Assembly (NCBI GenBank): GCA_017560285.1
Contig: JAFYOG010000023.1
Coordinates: forward strand, 1 to 15,410
Reading direction: 5' to 3'
DNA length: 15,410 nucleotides
Source of the DNA: Clostridia bacterium
GTDB taxonomy: Bacteria > Bacillota > Clostridia > Oscillospirales > CAG-382
Each line of letters starts with the position of its first letter. Within the stretch, counting starts at the first letter, position 1. This document shows, piece after piece, positions 1 to 7,236 of the stretch. A model generated the notes under the pieces. That model had not been told where the DNA came from. It made no database searches and was given only the letters and a program-made list of their open reading frames with translations. The translations under genes were made by a program, and so were the position numbers.

Positions 1-68
1 CAGTCTTCTGCGCTGTACTTCCTGTCGCCGGATACCGAACGAAAAGGAAAATACTTTTCTGCTGCCAT
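1..68 (-). CDS. Baseplate or tail-fibre protein, N-terminal fragment (3' end outside window)
   Basis: Only the first 22 residues are visible: ATG at 68 reads MAAEKYFPFRSVSGDRKYSA and stays open to base 1. The opening (short lead, then KYFPF and a GDR-Y-A-D type stretch) resembles the N-terminus of baseplate or receptor-binding proteins that follow the tail hub gene in Clostridia siphophages; that is family knowledge, not proof. A GAGG ribosome site overlaps the stop codon of the preceding Gp37-like gene, with about ten bases to the ATG, so the two genes are probably translated as a unit. The position just after the tail hub protein fits a tail-tip or host-binding role. Function cannot be settled from 22 residues. 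Confidence 0.6.
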   Translation of the reverse strand, partial: MAAEKYFPFRSVSGDRKYSAED

Positions 69-75
69 ACTTCTG

Positions 76-1242
76 CTACCTCACTTTCCTAATTTGCTGT
101 ATAAGCGTTGGTAGGCTCTCGCCTAACGTCGCTTCTATTTCTTTTGTACCGTTCTGATATGCCAGGCATACGGCCGTTATCCTAACGTCTATTCGTATAC
201 CCCAGTTCTTTTCTATACACGTTACGCGGTCGCCTAAGTTAAAGTCTTCCCCGTACTTAAGATTACTGGTTATGTTAATAATGGCTGTAAATGATACCGT
301 TTCCCCGTAGTCTTCCAGGCCGTCCGTGGCTGCTGCTGCCAGCAGCTTTAAGTATTCCGCTTCCGGTATGGTTATTTCTACTTCGTTTTCGGTGTACTTC
401 CTGCTTACGCTCGACAAGTCTATATACACTTCGTCGCGTTCCAGGCCTTCGCCGCCCTGGTCTACTTCCACCAGCGGCACGGTTCCGGCGTCGTCTGCTG
501 CTCCGGTAACGTACATTACGTTCTTTTTACCTTCGTCGCTCTCTGTGTATTCCTGTTCGTTTACGTTGTCGAAGTCGCGGGAAAAAATAGAAGGCGTATT
601 GCCTTCTGTGTTTCCGCTGGTTAAGTCCCTGCCCTTATAAAGCAAAAACCCGTACTGCTGCGTATTTTCATTTACCAAAATGTCATACCCCAGCTTCCCG
701 GCCAGCGCCCTGTTGTATACTTCCTTCCCGGCGTCTATAAAATCTTCGTTGGCATAATCTGTACTGCTGCCCCCTAAATCTTTCTGCGCCAGCAATGCAA
801 ACCTTTGGAACTGGCGCCGGGCTGCGGCTCCGGTTCCGTGGTTCTCTGTTACAATCCTGGTTATTTTCTCCTGTTCTGTCCCGGTCATTACGATTTTATT
901 AAGTATGATACGCTTACTAAGCCACTTTTTAAGGAAGCAGCCCTGTATTTCTATCTGCTCTGCCCCTTCTGCGTCTTTAATAATGTGTCTATACCTAATC
1001 TGTGCTGCCCGGCGCCAGTTTCCTGTTTCGTCTGTGTAATCTGCTGCCCCGTCATGCAATACCACTATATTGCCCTTTACAAGCAGCTTTTTATTGTTTT
1101 CTGTCATTGGTACCAGTAATTTAAGGTCGCCTACTGTGCCTTCGCTCCAATACGTCGGCGTCCATAGCAGGCTTGCCATTTCATCAATAACGCCCAGGGG
1201 CGTTAATTCTGTGTCGTATACTCTTAATTCTACGTTATCCAT
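76..1242 (-). CDS. Siphovirus ReqiPepy6 Gp37-like tail protein (tail hub / Tal-like)
   Basis: A 388-residue virion protein expected at the tail tip. The N-terminus (MDNVELRVYDTELTPLGVID, then a WTPTYWSEGTVGDLKLLVP-type stretch) is the hallmark of the Gp37-like / phage minor structural family whose N-terminal part forms the hub below the distal tail protein. The middle holds a variable acidic segment around residues 225-275 and the C-terminus a beta-rich part ending near LGESLPTLIQQIRKV. I see no peptidoglycan hydrolase domain, so this is a short hub protein rather than a tail lysin. An AGGGG ribosome site sits in the last codons of the Dit gene, which stops two bases before the ATG. Order tape measure - Dit - hub is the normal siphovirus tail-tip order. 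Confidence 0.8.
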   Translation of the reverse strand: MDNVELRVYDTELTPLGVIDEMASLLWTPTYWSEGTVGDLKLLVPMTENNKKLLVKGNIVVLHDGAADYTDETGNWRRAAQIRYRHIIKDAEGAEQIEIQGCFLKKWLSKRIILNKIVMTGTEQEKITRIVTENHGTGAAARRQFQRFALLAQKDLGGSSTDYANEDFIDAGKEVYNRALAGKLGYDILVNENTQQYGFLLYKGRDLTSGNTEGNTPSIFSRDFDNVNEQEYTESDEGKKNVMYVTGAADDAGTVPLVEVDQGGEGLERDEVYIDLSSVSRKYTENEVEITIPEAEYLKLLAAAATDGLEDYGETVSFTAIINITSNLKYGEDFNLGDRVTCIEKNWGIRIDVRITAVCLAYQNGTKEIEATLGESLPTLIQQIRKVR

Positions 1243-1244
1243 AA

Positions 1245-2126
1245 TTACACCCCTAAGTATTTGTTACTGTGGTATATGGTCGCTTCCAGGGCTGTTACGC
1301 CGCTTTCCGCGTCATACCTAAACACGTTGTCGCCTATAGCAAGCTGCATAAACGTGCTGTCTACGTCGATATGCCGGAAGTAGTCTATTACTTCGCCGTC
1401 CCTGGTAAGTGTGGCGCCCTTGCTGCCGTATTCCGTGTTAATGGTTATTATGTCGCCTGCTACCATTGTGGTATCAATCAACTTTAAGTATTCCTGCGTA
1501 TCTACGTTAAGTAATACCGGATTAACCACCGTTCCCACGGCTCTAAACTCCACACGCATACCGCTTTTTACGTCCCCTTCGTTGTATACGTTTACAATTA
1601 CGGACGGTTCGCGGTATCCCAGTTCTATGCCTTCTTCTGGTATCTCAAAATCAAACTCCCAGGAAGATACCCAGGCGGCAATATCTTTTTTCGCTTCTGC
1701 TTCTTCTCTCCAAAATGGATTGCAGCAGGTAATAGGTATGCTGTACTGCATAAATACCTTGCTGCTTTTAAACAGCGGGCGCCCGTCTACCTTGCAGTCG
1801 ATAACGCGCACAAAGTCTTTGTAGGTATATATTAACTTCGCGTCCAGTTCCGCATTTAAAATCTTTTCCACCTTCCGGCGTAATTCTAAAACGCGGTCTT
1901 TGTCCCGGCTGTTAATATGCCCTACTATGGTTATGTCCCTGGCTTCGTAACGCTGGCTTATGTAGGTGTCGCCATGCTGCCCCATACTGTTGGTTTTGTA
2001 TATTGTGTTATCAATACCAGCAATTCCGGTAACGTCTTTGGATACGTTACAATGCAGAACGCTGGTTACGCTAAATTCCAGGGTTTCGCCCCTGGAATTT
2101 ATGTACGTTAGCTTCTCGTATTCCAT
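1245..2126 (-). CDS. Distal tail protein (Dit family)
   Basis: A 293-residue protein with the signature of siphovirus Dit / phage tail family proteins: an N-terminal beta region of about 130 residues that forms the hexameric ring at the end of the tail tube (MEYEKLTYINSRGETLEFS, then GQHGDTYISQRYEARDITIV and a KVEKILNAE segment), a central CNPFWRE motif near residue 138, and a C-terminal beta-sandwich half. The CNPFW motif marks the junction between the two halves in many Firmicute Dit proteins. The start codon overlaps the stop of the tape measure gene by one base (TAATG), so translation is very likely coupled. It should bind the tail tube above and the Gp37-like hub below. Confidence 0.88.
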   Translation of the reverse strand: MEYEKLTYINSRGETLEFSVTSVLHCNVSKDVTGIAGIDNTIYKTNSMGQHGDTYISQRYEARDITIVGHINSRDKDRVLELRRKVEKILNAELDAKLIYTYKDFVRVIDCKVDGRPLFKSSKVFMQYSIPITCCNPFWREEAEAKKDIAAWVSSWEFDFEIPEEGIELGYREPSVIVNVYNEGDVKSGMRVEFRAVGTVVNPVLLNVDTQEYLKLIDTTMVAGDIITINTEYGSKGATLTRDGEVIDYFRHIDVDSTFMQLAIGDNVFRYDAESGVTALEATIYHSNKYLGV

Positions 2127-4546
2127 TAAGCCACTACCTCTCTTGCTATATCTTTAAACTGTTTAGCTGCTTCCTTCTGCTGTGCTTTGTAGCTGGTGTC
2201 TTTCGCATAAATATGCTGCACTACCGTTACATTGCCGCCACCGCCGGAACCTCTCGGAACTCCTGGAAGGTCGCCGCCTTCTGTTTCAGCGTCTACATTA
2301 ACTTTGCTTCGTACGTCAAATTCGCGCGGTATGCTGTTGTTAATATCTCTGCTTACTTTTTCCATTTCATTTGTAAAGCCTACGCCGATACCTTGCGCAA
2401 GGAATACGCCCACCTGGTCGCGCATTACTTTGGAAGGACTGGCAATACCAAAGAAGGACTTTAAGCCGTCTAATACAGCGTCGCCAAAACCTTTGATTTT
2501 GTCTAATATCCAGTCTTTTGCATTGTTTATACCGTTCCATAATCCCTGTACGATATTGGTACCGATATTTACTAATTTGTTCGGCAGGTCTTTAAAGCCG
2601 TTTACTATGCTGTTGCATACGGACGCTATGGCGCTTTTTGCCTTGTCCTGCATTTTTACGCCCCATTCCGCAATTTTGGTTACGCAATTTATAATAGAGT
2701 TCCACACGGCGCCCGGCAGGTCTTTTAATACTCCTGCTACCTTTGCTATCAATTCCAGCATTACGGTAACTACCTGCGGTATTGCCTGTGCTAACCCTTC
2801 TACGATTGCTATAACAATCTGCGGTAGGTTCTCAATAAGCACGGGTAAGGCTTCTACTAGCCCGGTTGCCAGGGCTACTATAATGTCGCCTGCTGCCGCT
2901 ATTACCTGCGGTAAGACTTCCACCAGTCCGTTAATGATTGCTACCATAATTTCCGGTAATCTTTCCGCCAGCATTGGTAACGCGTCTACTAAACCATTTG
3001 CAAGGCCTACGATTATGTCGGCCGCTGCTTTTATAATTACTGGTATGTTTTCCGCCAAGGTTTCGACAATAAATAACATAAGGTCTACTATTTGCGGTAC
3101 CAGTTGCGGTAATGCGTCTGCGATACCCTGCGCAAGTGATACGACAAGCTGTACGGCGCCTTCCACTATGGTAGGTAACAGGTCTATAACGCCCTGCATA
3201 AGTGTGTTAATGATTTCTACGGCGCTTTCCATGATTGTAGGCAGGTTTCCTACGATACCTTCCACAAGTGAACCAACCATACTAACGCCCATTTCCACAA
3301 ATTCCGGTAACTTCTCTGCCAGCAGCGTAACGGCGCTGCTTAAGGTATTGCCGATTACTTCGGCCATTTTCCCCATATCTCCGTTGGCTGCCTGCAATCC
3401 GCTGCTAAATTCGCCCAGGATTGCTACGCCGTCCGACGCCAGGGTATCCAAAAACGGTAACGCAATCATGGCCGCAGCGTTTTTAAGTCCACCCATGCCA
3501 GCCTTAAGCTGCTGCATTTTGTCGTCGAAGGCTCCCAGGGCGTTAAGACTTTCGCCGCTCATTACTGCGCCCATTTTTTCCGCTTCTTCTCCGCACTCTT
3601 TAAATGCTTCGCTGCCCGCTTCTATAACGGTTCGTAATTCCTGGCTGCTCTTGCCTAACAGGTCAAAAGCCAGGTTGTCGCGCTCTACTTCGTCTTCTAT
3701 TCCGCCCAGGGCGTCTATAACGTCCCAGTACACTTCTTCGCTGTCCCTAAAGCTGCCGTCCGCGTTCTTCACGCTTACGCCCAGCCTTTCGTATGCTGCT
3801 GCGTATGTTTTGTTCCCTTCGGCTGCGTCGCCCATGCGCTGCTTGTTCTTTTCCATACTTTTTGTAAGCGTGGTTAAGTCGCCGTCAATAAAATTCAGCG
3901 CATATTTATACTTTTGTATGCTGTCGGCTGCTATTCCGGTGTTTGCAGATATGGTTAAAACGTCGTCTGCATATTGGCCGCCTGCTACAGTAAGCCCGGC
4001 CAGGGCTGTGGCTGCGCCTGCTGCCGCTGTTCCCATTGCTGCCACGCCTTTGGCTATGGCTCCGCCAATGCTCCCCATAATGCTGCCTAAATTACTAAAG
4101 CGGCCGCCTGCGTCTTCTGCCTGCTTGCCGCTTTCTTCTACCTGGTCGCCGAACGCGTCGGCGCCTTTTTCTGCTTCTTCTAATGCTTTGTCCGTGTTTT
4201 CCAGGGCGTTTTTGGTGTTGGCAAGTGCTGTTTTCTGCTGGTTTAAAGCAGTTTCCAGCCTTTTTGCGCCTTCGCTGTTTTCTCCCTGGGCTGCCTGCAT
4301 GGCCTTTAAAGCCTTTTCCGTTTCGGCCACTTTTTTGGCCTGTTCGTCGTAGGTACGCTGTAATACGTCCTGCTTTGCTTTTAGCGCTTCCGTGCTGGTG
4401 GCATTGTTCTTATATTCCGCGGTTACTAACTTCATTTCGGAACCCAGCAGCTTTAAGTTGCTGTTAAGTTCCTTGCAGGCCGCTTTATATTCCGCCTCGC
4501 CGTCAAACGCTAACCTGGTTTTTATATTGTCTGTTTTGTCTGCCAT
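2126..4546 (-). CDS. Tail tape measure protein
   Basis: An 806-residue protein that sets tail length and sits inside the tail tube until DNA ejection. Residues 1-145 are charged, Gln/Glu/Lys/Ala-rich and strongly coiled-coil in character. Residues 150-190 are a Gly/Ala-rich hydrophobic stretch. Residues 413-609 are tandem hydrophobic helical repeats (separate entry). Residues 697-725 hold the SPSKVMRDQVG motif with the following GIGVGF, common near the C-terminus of Firmicute tape measures. At the usual 1.5 angstrom per residue the tail would be about 120 nm, an inference. The ATG directly follows the stop of the T frame (TAAATG), with an AGGGGG site seven bases upstream. It is the longest gene here and sits in the expected place after the tail chaperones. 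Confidence 0.93.
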   Translation of the reverse strand: MADKTDNIKTRLAFDGEAEYKAACKELNSNLKLLGSEMKLVTAEYKNNATSTEALKAKQDVLQRTYDEQAKKVAETEKALKAMQAAQGENSEGAKRLETALNQQKTALANTKNALENTDKALEEAEKGADAFGDQVEESGKQAEDAGGRFSNLGSIMGSIGGAIAKGVAAMGTAAAGAATALAGLTVAGGQYADDVLTISANTGIAADSIQKYKYALNFIDGDLTTLTKSMEKNKQRMGDAAEGNKTYAAAYERLGVSVKNADGSFRDSEEVYWDVIDALGGIEDEVERDNLAFDLLGKSSQELRTVIEAGSEAFKECGEEAEKMGAVMSGESLNALGAFDDKMQQLKAGMGGLKNAAAMIALPFLDTLASDGVAILGEFSSGLQAANGDMGKMAEVIGNTLSSAVTLLAEKLPEFVEMGVSMVGSLVEGIVGNLPTIMESAVEIINTLMQGVIDLLPTIVEGAVQLVVSLAQGIADALPQLVPQIVDLMLFIVETLAENIPVIIKAAADIIVGLANGLVDALPMLAERLPEIMVAIINGLVEVLPQVIAAAGDIIVALATGLVEALPVLIENLPQIVIAIVEGLAQAIPQVVTVMLELIAKVAGVLKDLPGAVWNSIINCVTKIAEWGVKMQDKAKSAIASVCNSIVNGFKDLPNKLVNIGTNIVQGLWNGINNAKDWILDKIKGFGDAVLDGLKSFFGIASPSKVMRDQVGVFLAQGIGVGFTNEMEKVSRDINNSIPREFDVRSKVNVDAETEGGDLPGVPRGSGGGGNVTVVQHIYAKDTSYKAQQKEAAKQFKDIAREVVA
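2720..3310 (-). repeat. Nine tandem 22-residue helical repeats inside the tape measure
   Basis: Residues 413-588 of the tape measure divide exactly into eight 22-residue units, each opening with LP or IP (LPEF, LPTI, LPTI, LPQL, IPVI, LPML, LPQV, LPVL). A ninth unit opening IPQV has 21 residues (589-609). Most units end in a pattern like GLVEA, GLVDA or GIADA. The period is 66 bases in DNA, but codons have diverged, so there is little exact DNA repetition. Units 5 and 7 carry a second LP seven residues into the unit. Each unit looks like one amphipathic helix broken by the proline. Confidence 0.85.
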
Positions 4547-5142
4547 TTAAAAACCCCCTAACGCTACGTCTATGGCGTCCATGCCGTCCGGTTCCGCCTG
4601 GGTGTTAGGCCTTCCAAATTGCTGCGGGTTGTACTCCTTGTGGTACTGGAATAGTGCGTTAATTTTGTACGGCGTCATTCGCCATACTTCCCTTTCCGGG
4701 TACCGCAGCATTGTTACGCCTATATACAAAAGGCGGGCGGTGTCTAAGATACCTGCCCGCTCTCCGCGTTTCCCTCGTCTTCCCCGTCGCTAGTTACGCC
4801 CGGTTCTTCTTCCTGTGTATTGTTGTTTCCGTTGGTTCCTACCGCAAAGGCTTTTAAAATTGCGCTCTGCACTTCTACGATATTGCCCGTATGTATCCAA
4901 CGTCCTACCTGCTTTTCGGTTACTTCCGGTTCGCCTTCTTCGGCTCCTTCATTTACTAACAATGCAAGCAGCCATTTTGTATTTTTAATCCAGTCTTTGT
5001 TATCCTGGTTAAATACTTCTGCTAGCTTGTCGTATCCCCCGAATTTGTCCTGTATTTCGTCCAGGGCATTAAGGGAAAAAAGTAAATGTCTTTCTTTGCC
5101 GCCGATATTAACCGGGTATCTTCCGTCTTTTATTGCGCTCAT
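4547..5142 (-). CDS. Tail assembly chaperone GT (product of -1 ribosomal frameshift)
   Basis: Predicted fusion of the G chaperone with the T extension, about 198 residues. Ribosomes read G for 125 codons from the ATG at 5142, slip -1 on GGGAAAC (4774 to 4768) and continue for 73 codons to the TAA at 4547-4549. The joined T part runs through ARLLYIGVTMLRYPEREVW and a MTPYKINALFQYH segment, the typical T-domain sequence in which MTP and LF are conserved. The T frame is open only from about 4789, just upstream of the slip site, so it has no long ORF of its own; the possible TTG at 4729 and ATG at 4711 lack a ribosome site. In lambda, GT recruits the tape measure and tail tube while G coats the tape measure; the same is inferred here. 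Confidence 0.8.
4714..4740 (-). repeat. 27-base imperfect direct repeat, copy B (at the G/T junction)
   Basis: Matches copy A (5133-5159) at 22 of 27 positions by hand alignment, including the shared core CTTTTGTATAT preceded by GCCCGC. This copy forms the 3' arm of the frameshift hairpin and runs into the T frame. Confidence 0.6.
4733..4774 (-). promoter_or_regulatory. Programmed -1 frameshift signal for tail chaperone GT
   Basis: The slippery heptamer G GGA AAC (minus strand, 4774 to 4768) is in the G reading frame and allows both tRNAs to re-pair in the -1 frame as GGG AAA. Seven bases after it comes a hairpin: arm GCGGGC (4760-4755), a bulged A, GGT, a loop containing the G stop codon TAG, then ACC and GCCCGC (4741-4733). 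Heptamer, spacing and stem all match the known arrangement for phage tail G/GT genes, where lambda uses GGGAAAG. Shift efficiency cannot be read from sequence. Confidence 0.82.
4744..5142 (-). CDS. Tail assembly chaperone G
   Basis: The unshifted product, 132 residues from the ATG at 5142 (a TTG two codons upstream at 5148 is the other possible start). Sequence features: an N-terminal KDGRYPVNIGGKERHLLFSL beta-hairpin region, then a helical LDEIQDKFGG and WLLALLVNEG segment, and a Gln/Asn/Glu/Asp-rich acidic tail from about residue 105. This layout matches the Gp14-like / tail assembly chaperone families of Firmicute siphophages. It lies between the tail tube and tape measure genes, the fixed place for this pair. 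Unusually, no ribosome site stands directly before the start: the AGAAGGGAGAA purine tract is separated from the ATG by a terminator-like hairpin. Confidence 0.82.
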   Translation of the reverse strand: MSAIKDGRYPVNIGGKERHLLFSLNALDEIQDKFGGYDKLAEVFNQDNKDWIKNTKWLLALLVNEGAEEGEPEVTEKQVGRWIHTGNIVEVQSAILKAFAVGTNGNNNTQEEEPGVTSDGEDEGNAESGQVS

Positions 5143-5159
5143 ATACAAAAAGCGGGCGC
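5133..5159 (-). repeat. 27-base imperfect direct repeat, copy A (at the G start)
   Basis: Contains the 3' arm of the terminator-like hairpin, the T-run and the start codon of G. It shares GCCCGC, TTTTGTATAT and a trailing GCG-AA with copy B at 4714-4740. Both copies are therefore the 3' half of a GC-rich hairpin followed by T-rich sequence. Confidence 0.6.
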
Positions 5160-5178
5160 AGCCACTTAAGCCGCGCCC
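5147..5178 (-). terminator. Intrinsic terminator between tail tube and chaperone G
   Basis: On the minus strand a 10-bp stem (GGGCGCGGCT / GGCTGCGCCC, two G-U pairs) closes a five-base TAAGT loop, followed by GC and five T. It lies directly after the tail tube stop and directly before the G start. It should cut read-through from the abundant tail tube gene. It also separates the purine-rich AGAAGGGAGAA tract (5189-5179) from the G start, so the folded hairpin may bring that ribosome site to about 13 bases from the ATG. Confidence 0.78.
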
Positions 5179-5196
5179 TTCTCCCTTCTAAAAATA

Positions 5197-5760
5197 TTAT
5201 GGTGTGGCTTCTGCCGCCTTAAACTCCCTTACAGTCTTAAGGAAGTTTTTACCTACTTCGCCAGTTTCCTGGCCTGTGTAGTCCGCTTTCCAGCGTCCGT
5301 CGTGACGTTTAAAGAACTCGCCTTCGATTTCCGGTGTATTAAACTGGATAGCTTCGCCCTTTGTCTGGAATTTTTCGTTAGGGATTTTAAATTTAACTTT
5401 GTAAAGCCAAATATAACGGTAGTTTCCACCTGTCTTCTTTGCTCTAAAGCCTACTGCTACGTATGGCGGTTCGTCTGTGTCGCCGCCATAGATTACCTTG
5501 TCTTCGTCCATCTGCTGTCCTAAAATGGCTGCTACGTCCTCAATGGCAAGGTCTTTAATTCCCAGCTTCAAAGCGCCTTTTACAAATTCCTTTACGCTTT
5601 CGCTTACTGCGTCGTCAGCGTATAAAGTACCTTCCGCAGTTGTTACGGATAAATCGGCCGTCATAACTTCGGCCAGCTTCTTAGGTGTACCGTATGTAGG
5701 TACGCCGCCTTCGCCTTCGGTAATGGTAGCGTATACCAAATCTTTTAAACCTATTGTCAT
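5197..5760 (-). CDS. Major tail (tube) protein, phi13 family
   Basis: A 187-residue protein that polymerises into the tail tube. It opens MTIGLKDLVYATITEG and continues with PKKLAEVMTADLSVTTAEGT, YADDAVSE and the FVKGALKLGI stretch, which is the recognisable pattern of phi13-type / TP901-1-like major tail proteins. The rest is beta-rich, with YVAVGFRAKKTGGNYRYIWL and YKVKFKIPNE, ending KTVREFKAAEATP. Length is normal for the family, with no added Ig-like domain. A canonical AAGGAG lies nine bases before the ATG. The terminator right after the gene fits its need for high expression relative to the chaperones and tape measure. Confidence 0.9.
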   Translation of the reverse strand: MTIGLKDLVYATITEGEGGVPTYGTPKKLAEVMTADLSVTTAEGTLYADDAVSESVKEFVKGALKLGIKDLAIEDVAAILGQQMDEDKVIYGGDTDEPPYVAVGFRAKKTGGNYRYIWLYKVKFKIPNEKFQTKGEAIQFNTPEIEGEFFKRHDGRWKADYTGQETGEVGKNFLKTVREFKAAEATP

Positions 5761-5766
5761 GGCTTT

Positions 5767-6102
5767 TTACTCCTTTACTTTCTGTGTTGTTATGGGTACA
5801 ATCCAGTACCCTGTTGCTTCTTCGTAGCTTTCCTGGTCTACGCTCGTTACCCCGTAGCCTGCTGCCCGCAGGTTCTTTACGGTAACGTCTACCAGGTTTT
5901 CAAAATCGCACTTCGTAATAATTCTTACTAAGTACGTTTCTGCTTCTTCTTTTACTTCGTCGTCCGCTACTAAAGCGGGCTGCCTGGTAATCCGTTGGAA
6001 GGTGTAATATGTTCCTGGCTTTTCCTGCCCTTTTCTCACTTTCCAAACCAGGCGGGCGGCTGGGTAGCCGCTCTGCTGTAATACTTCTTTGATACTAGCC
6101 AT
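5767..6102 (-). CDS. Tail terminator / tail completion protein
   Basis: A 111-residue protein between the HK97 gp10-like protein and the tail tube, the usual position of the protein that caps the top of the tail. The N-terminal helix (SIKEVLQQSGYPAARLVW) followed by TYYTFQRI, a central YLVRIITKCDFENLVDVT strand and helix, and a YEEATGYWIVPIT strand near the end fit the small alpha-beta fold of gpU / gp17-like tail terminators, here a DUF3168-like style. Assignment rests on position, size and this secondary-structure pattern rather than on a strong motif. The start overlaps the end of the upstream gene by eight bases and has an AGGGGG site six bases upstream. Confidence 0.68.
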   Translation of the reverse strand: MASIKEVLQQSGYPAARLVWKVRKGQEKPGTYYTFQRITRQPALVADDEVKEEAETYLVRIITKCDFENLVDVTVKNLRAAGYGVTSVDQESYEEATGYWIVPITTQKVKE

Positions 6103-6526
6103 TATTTACCCCCTGCCATACTTCATACATGGCGCTATTTGCCTTTTCGTGGGCTTTTTCGTTGGCCGCAGTCATGTACGGACGCGCTGGTATTGCGCTG
6201 GTGCCGTACTGCGCTATAAAGCCTATCGTTGCGTAACGTACGTTGCTTTTATCTCCCTTCCGGTCGTTTCCGTGTTTCGCCTTCCCTTGCGGGTAGACTT
6301 CTACGTAGCGCTGCGTATCGTCGCCTTTTACTGGCGTCGCTTTAATAGACTGTATAAAACCTGCTGTTTCTTTTATCCCCATTGCTGCCGCTTCTTCCTG
6401 CTGCGCTTTCACAATTACAGCGGCGCCCGCTTCCAGCATTAAAGGTACTGCCTTCGTGGCTGCTTCTTCCATTCGCAAGAACTTTTCCGCCACTTCTTCA
6501 AGGCCTACGGTCGTAAATTCGCCCAT
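6095..6526 (-). CDS. HK97 gp10-like tail-component / neck protein
   Basis: A 143-residue protein of the HK97 gp10 family. Supporting sequence: an N-terminal helical region with ALMLEAGA-like text (KAVPLMLEAGAAVIVKAQQE), the strand YVEVYPQGKAKHG, and the very typical C-terminal motif YATIGFIAQYGTSAIPARPY followed by a long helix. The family acts at the head-tail joint or in tail completion of HK97-like siphophages. The ATG lies one base after the stop of the head-closure gene with a GGAAGGGGG site five bases upstream, and the gene ends overlapping the next start. Length is normal. Confidence 0.87.
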   Translation of the reverse strand: MGEFTTVGLEEVAEKFLRMEEAATKAVPLMLEAGAAVIVKAQQEEAAAMGIKETAGFIQSIKATPVKGDDTQRYVEVYPQGKAKHGNDRKGDKSNVRYATIGFIAQYGTSAIPARPYMTAANEKAHEKANSAMYEVWQGVNNG

Positions 6527-6527
6527 A

Positions 6528-6872
6528 TTAGCCCCCTTCCTGCTCCGTTTCCGCAGTTGTTGGAAGGTCTGTTAAGGTAAGTTCTATTACGTCGCTGTCC
6601 GGCGGCTCGTAGGTCTTAAGCACGCTGTAGCGCTTGCCTTCAAACTCTACCAGGACTTCCCCGGCATAGTCTACGCAATGCACTTCTACTTTTGCTTCCA
6701 CCTGTTTGCCTGCCTGCTGCGCTTTGTAGTACTCGCCCTGGCTTATGCTTCTTTTATTACAAAATACCGGGTTGCTGGTTTCTACTAACGGATTGCTAAA
6801 CCCGTTTTCGTTGGTCGGTTCTGCTGGTACGGTTTCTGTAATCAATATAATTTCATCACACCACGCCGCCAT
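6528..6872 (-). CDS. Head closure / head-tail adaptor protein
   Basis: A 114-residue protein in the position of the SPP1 gp16-like head-closure protein. It has the family's pattern: an early DEIILITET strand, then NPVFCNKRSISQGEYYKAQQ (the segment around a conserved S-x-G/E-F/Y-Y-x-A is typical), then beta strands AKVEVHCVDY, VLVEFEGKRYSVLKTY and VIELTLTDL. In the virion it would plug the connector after packaging and receive the tail. The start overlaps the upstream connector gene by 17 bases. The C-terminal EQEGG is encoded by the next gene's ribosome site. Confidence 0.78.
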   Translation of the reverse strand: MAAWCDEIILITETVPAEPTNENGFSNPLVETSNPVFCNKRSISQGEYYKAQQAGKQVEAKVEVHCVDYAGEVLVEFEGKRYSVLKTYEPPDSDVIELTLTDLPTTAETEQEGG

Positions 6873-7215
6873 TATCTACCGCCCCTTCCTGCTCCGGTTC
6901 TTCGGTGCTGCTTCCTTCCTGGTCGCTCTGCTCCGGTGCTGTTTGGTATTCTTCCATAAGCGACAGCGCCACTTTTAAGCTGTCGTAAGACTGCCTAAAC
7001 TGCTGCGCCTTTTCACTAAAGCCAAATTCCGCCTTGCAGTAGATAGTAATAGCACGTTTTATAAGTGCGTCGCCTTCGTCCAGGTTGTTTACACCCACCT
7101 GCTGCAAGTCGCGTTTGCACGCTTCTATACAGTCGTTAATTTCTTCGGTAATGGCTGCCGCCTTGTTGCTTATTCTTAAAGCCGCCCGTATTGTTTCGGT
7201 TAATTTTGTTGCCAT
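6856..7215 (-). CDS. Head-tail connector protein (gp6-like)
   Basis: A mostly helical 119-residue protein of the gp6-like head-tail connector type, which forms a ring below the portal. Seen: helix ATKLTETIRAALRISNKAAA, helix TEEINDCIEACKRDLQQVGV, then DALIKRAITIYCKAEFGFSE and a YDSLKVALSL helix; the AI-YCKAEFG block is typical of these adaptors. The C-terminal 30 residues are a Gln/Glu/Ser-rich tail that overlaps the next gene. I chose the ATG at 7215 because it follows an AGGGGAAG site; a further in-frame ATG at 7233 (six more residues) has only the terminator's T-run before it. The gene follows the capsid terminator, as expected for a low-copy protein. Confidence 0.8.
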   Translation of the reverse strand: MATKLTETIRAALRISNKAAAITEEINDCIEACKRDLQQVGVNNLDEGDALIKRAITIYCKAEFGFSEKAQQFRQSYDSLKVALSLMEEYQTAPEQSDQEGSSTEEPEQEGAVDNGGVV

Positions 7216-7236
7216 ACTTCCCCTGCCTTTCATACT

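Noticed and set aside
2232..4352. 706-codon open frame on the plus strand, antisense to the tape measure
   Set aside because: It mirrors the tape measure; composition is Ser/Ala/Pro/Ile-rich and low in charge as expected of a shadow frame. The tape measure itself has family motifs, a ribosome site and correct gene order.
4547..4729. Separate 60-residue gene starting at TTG 4729
   Set aside because: No ribosome site; conserved T-domain residues begin upstream of the TTG (ILDTARLL), and the frameshift signal explains expression as part of GT.
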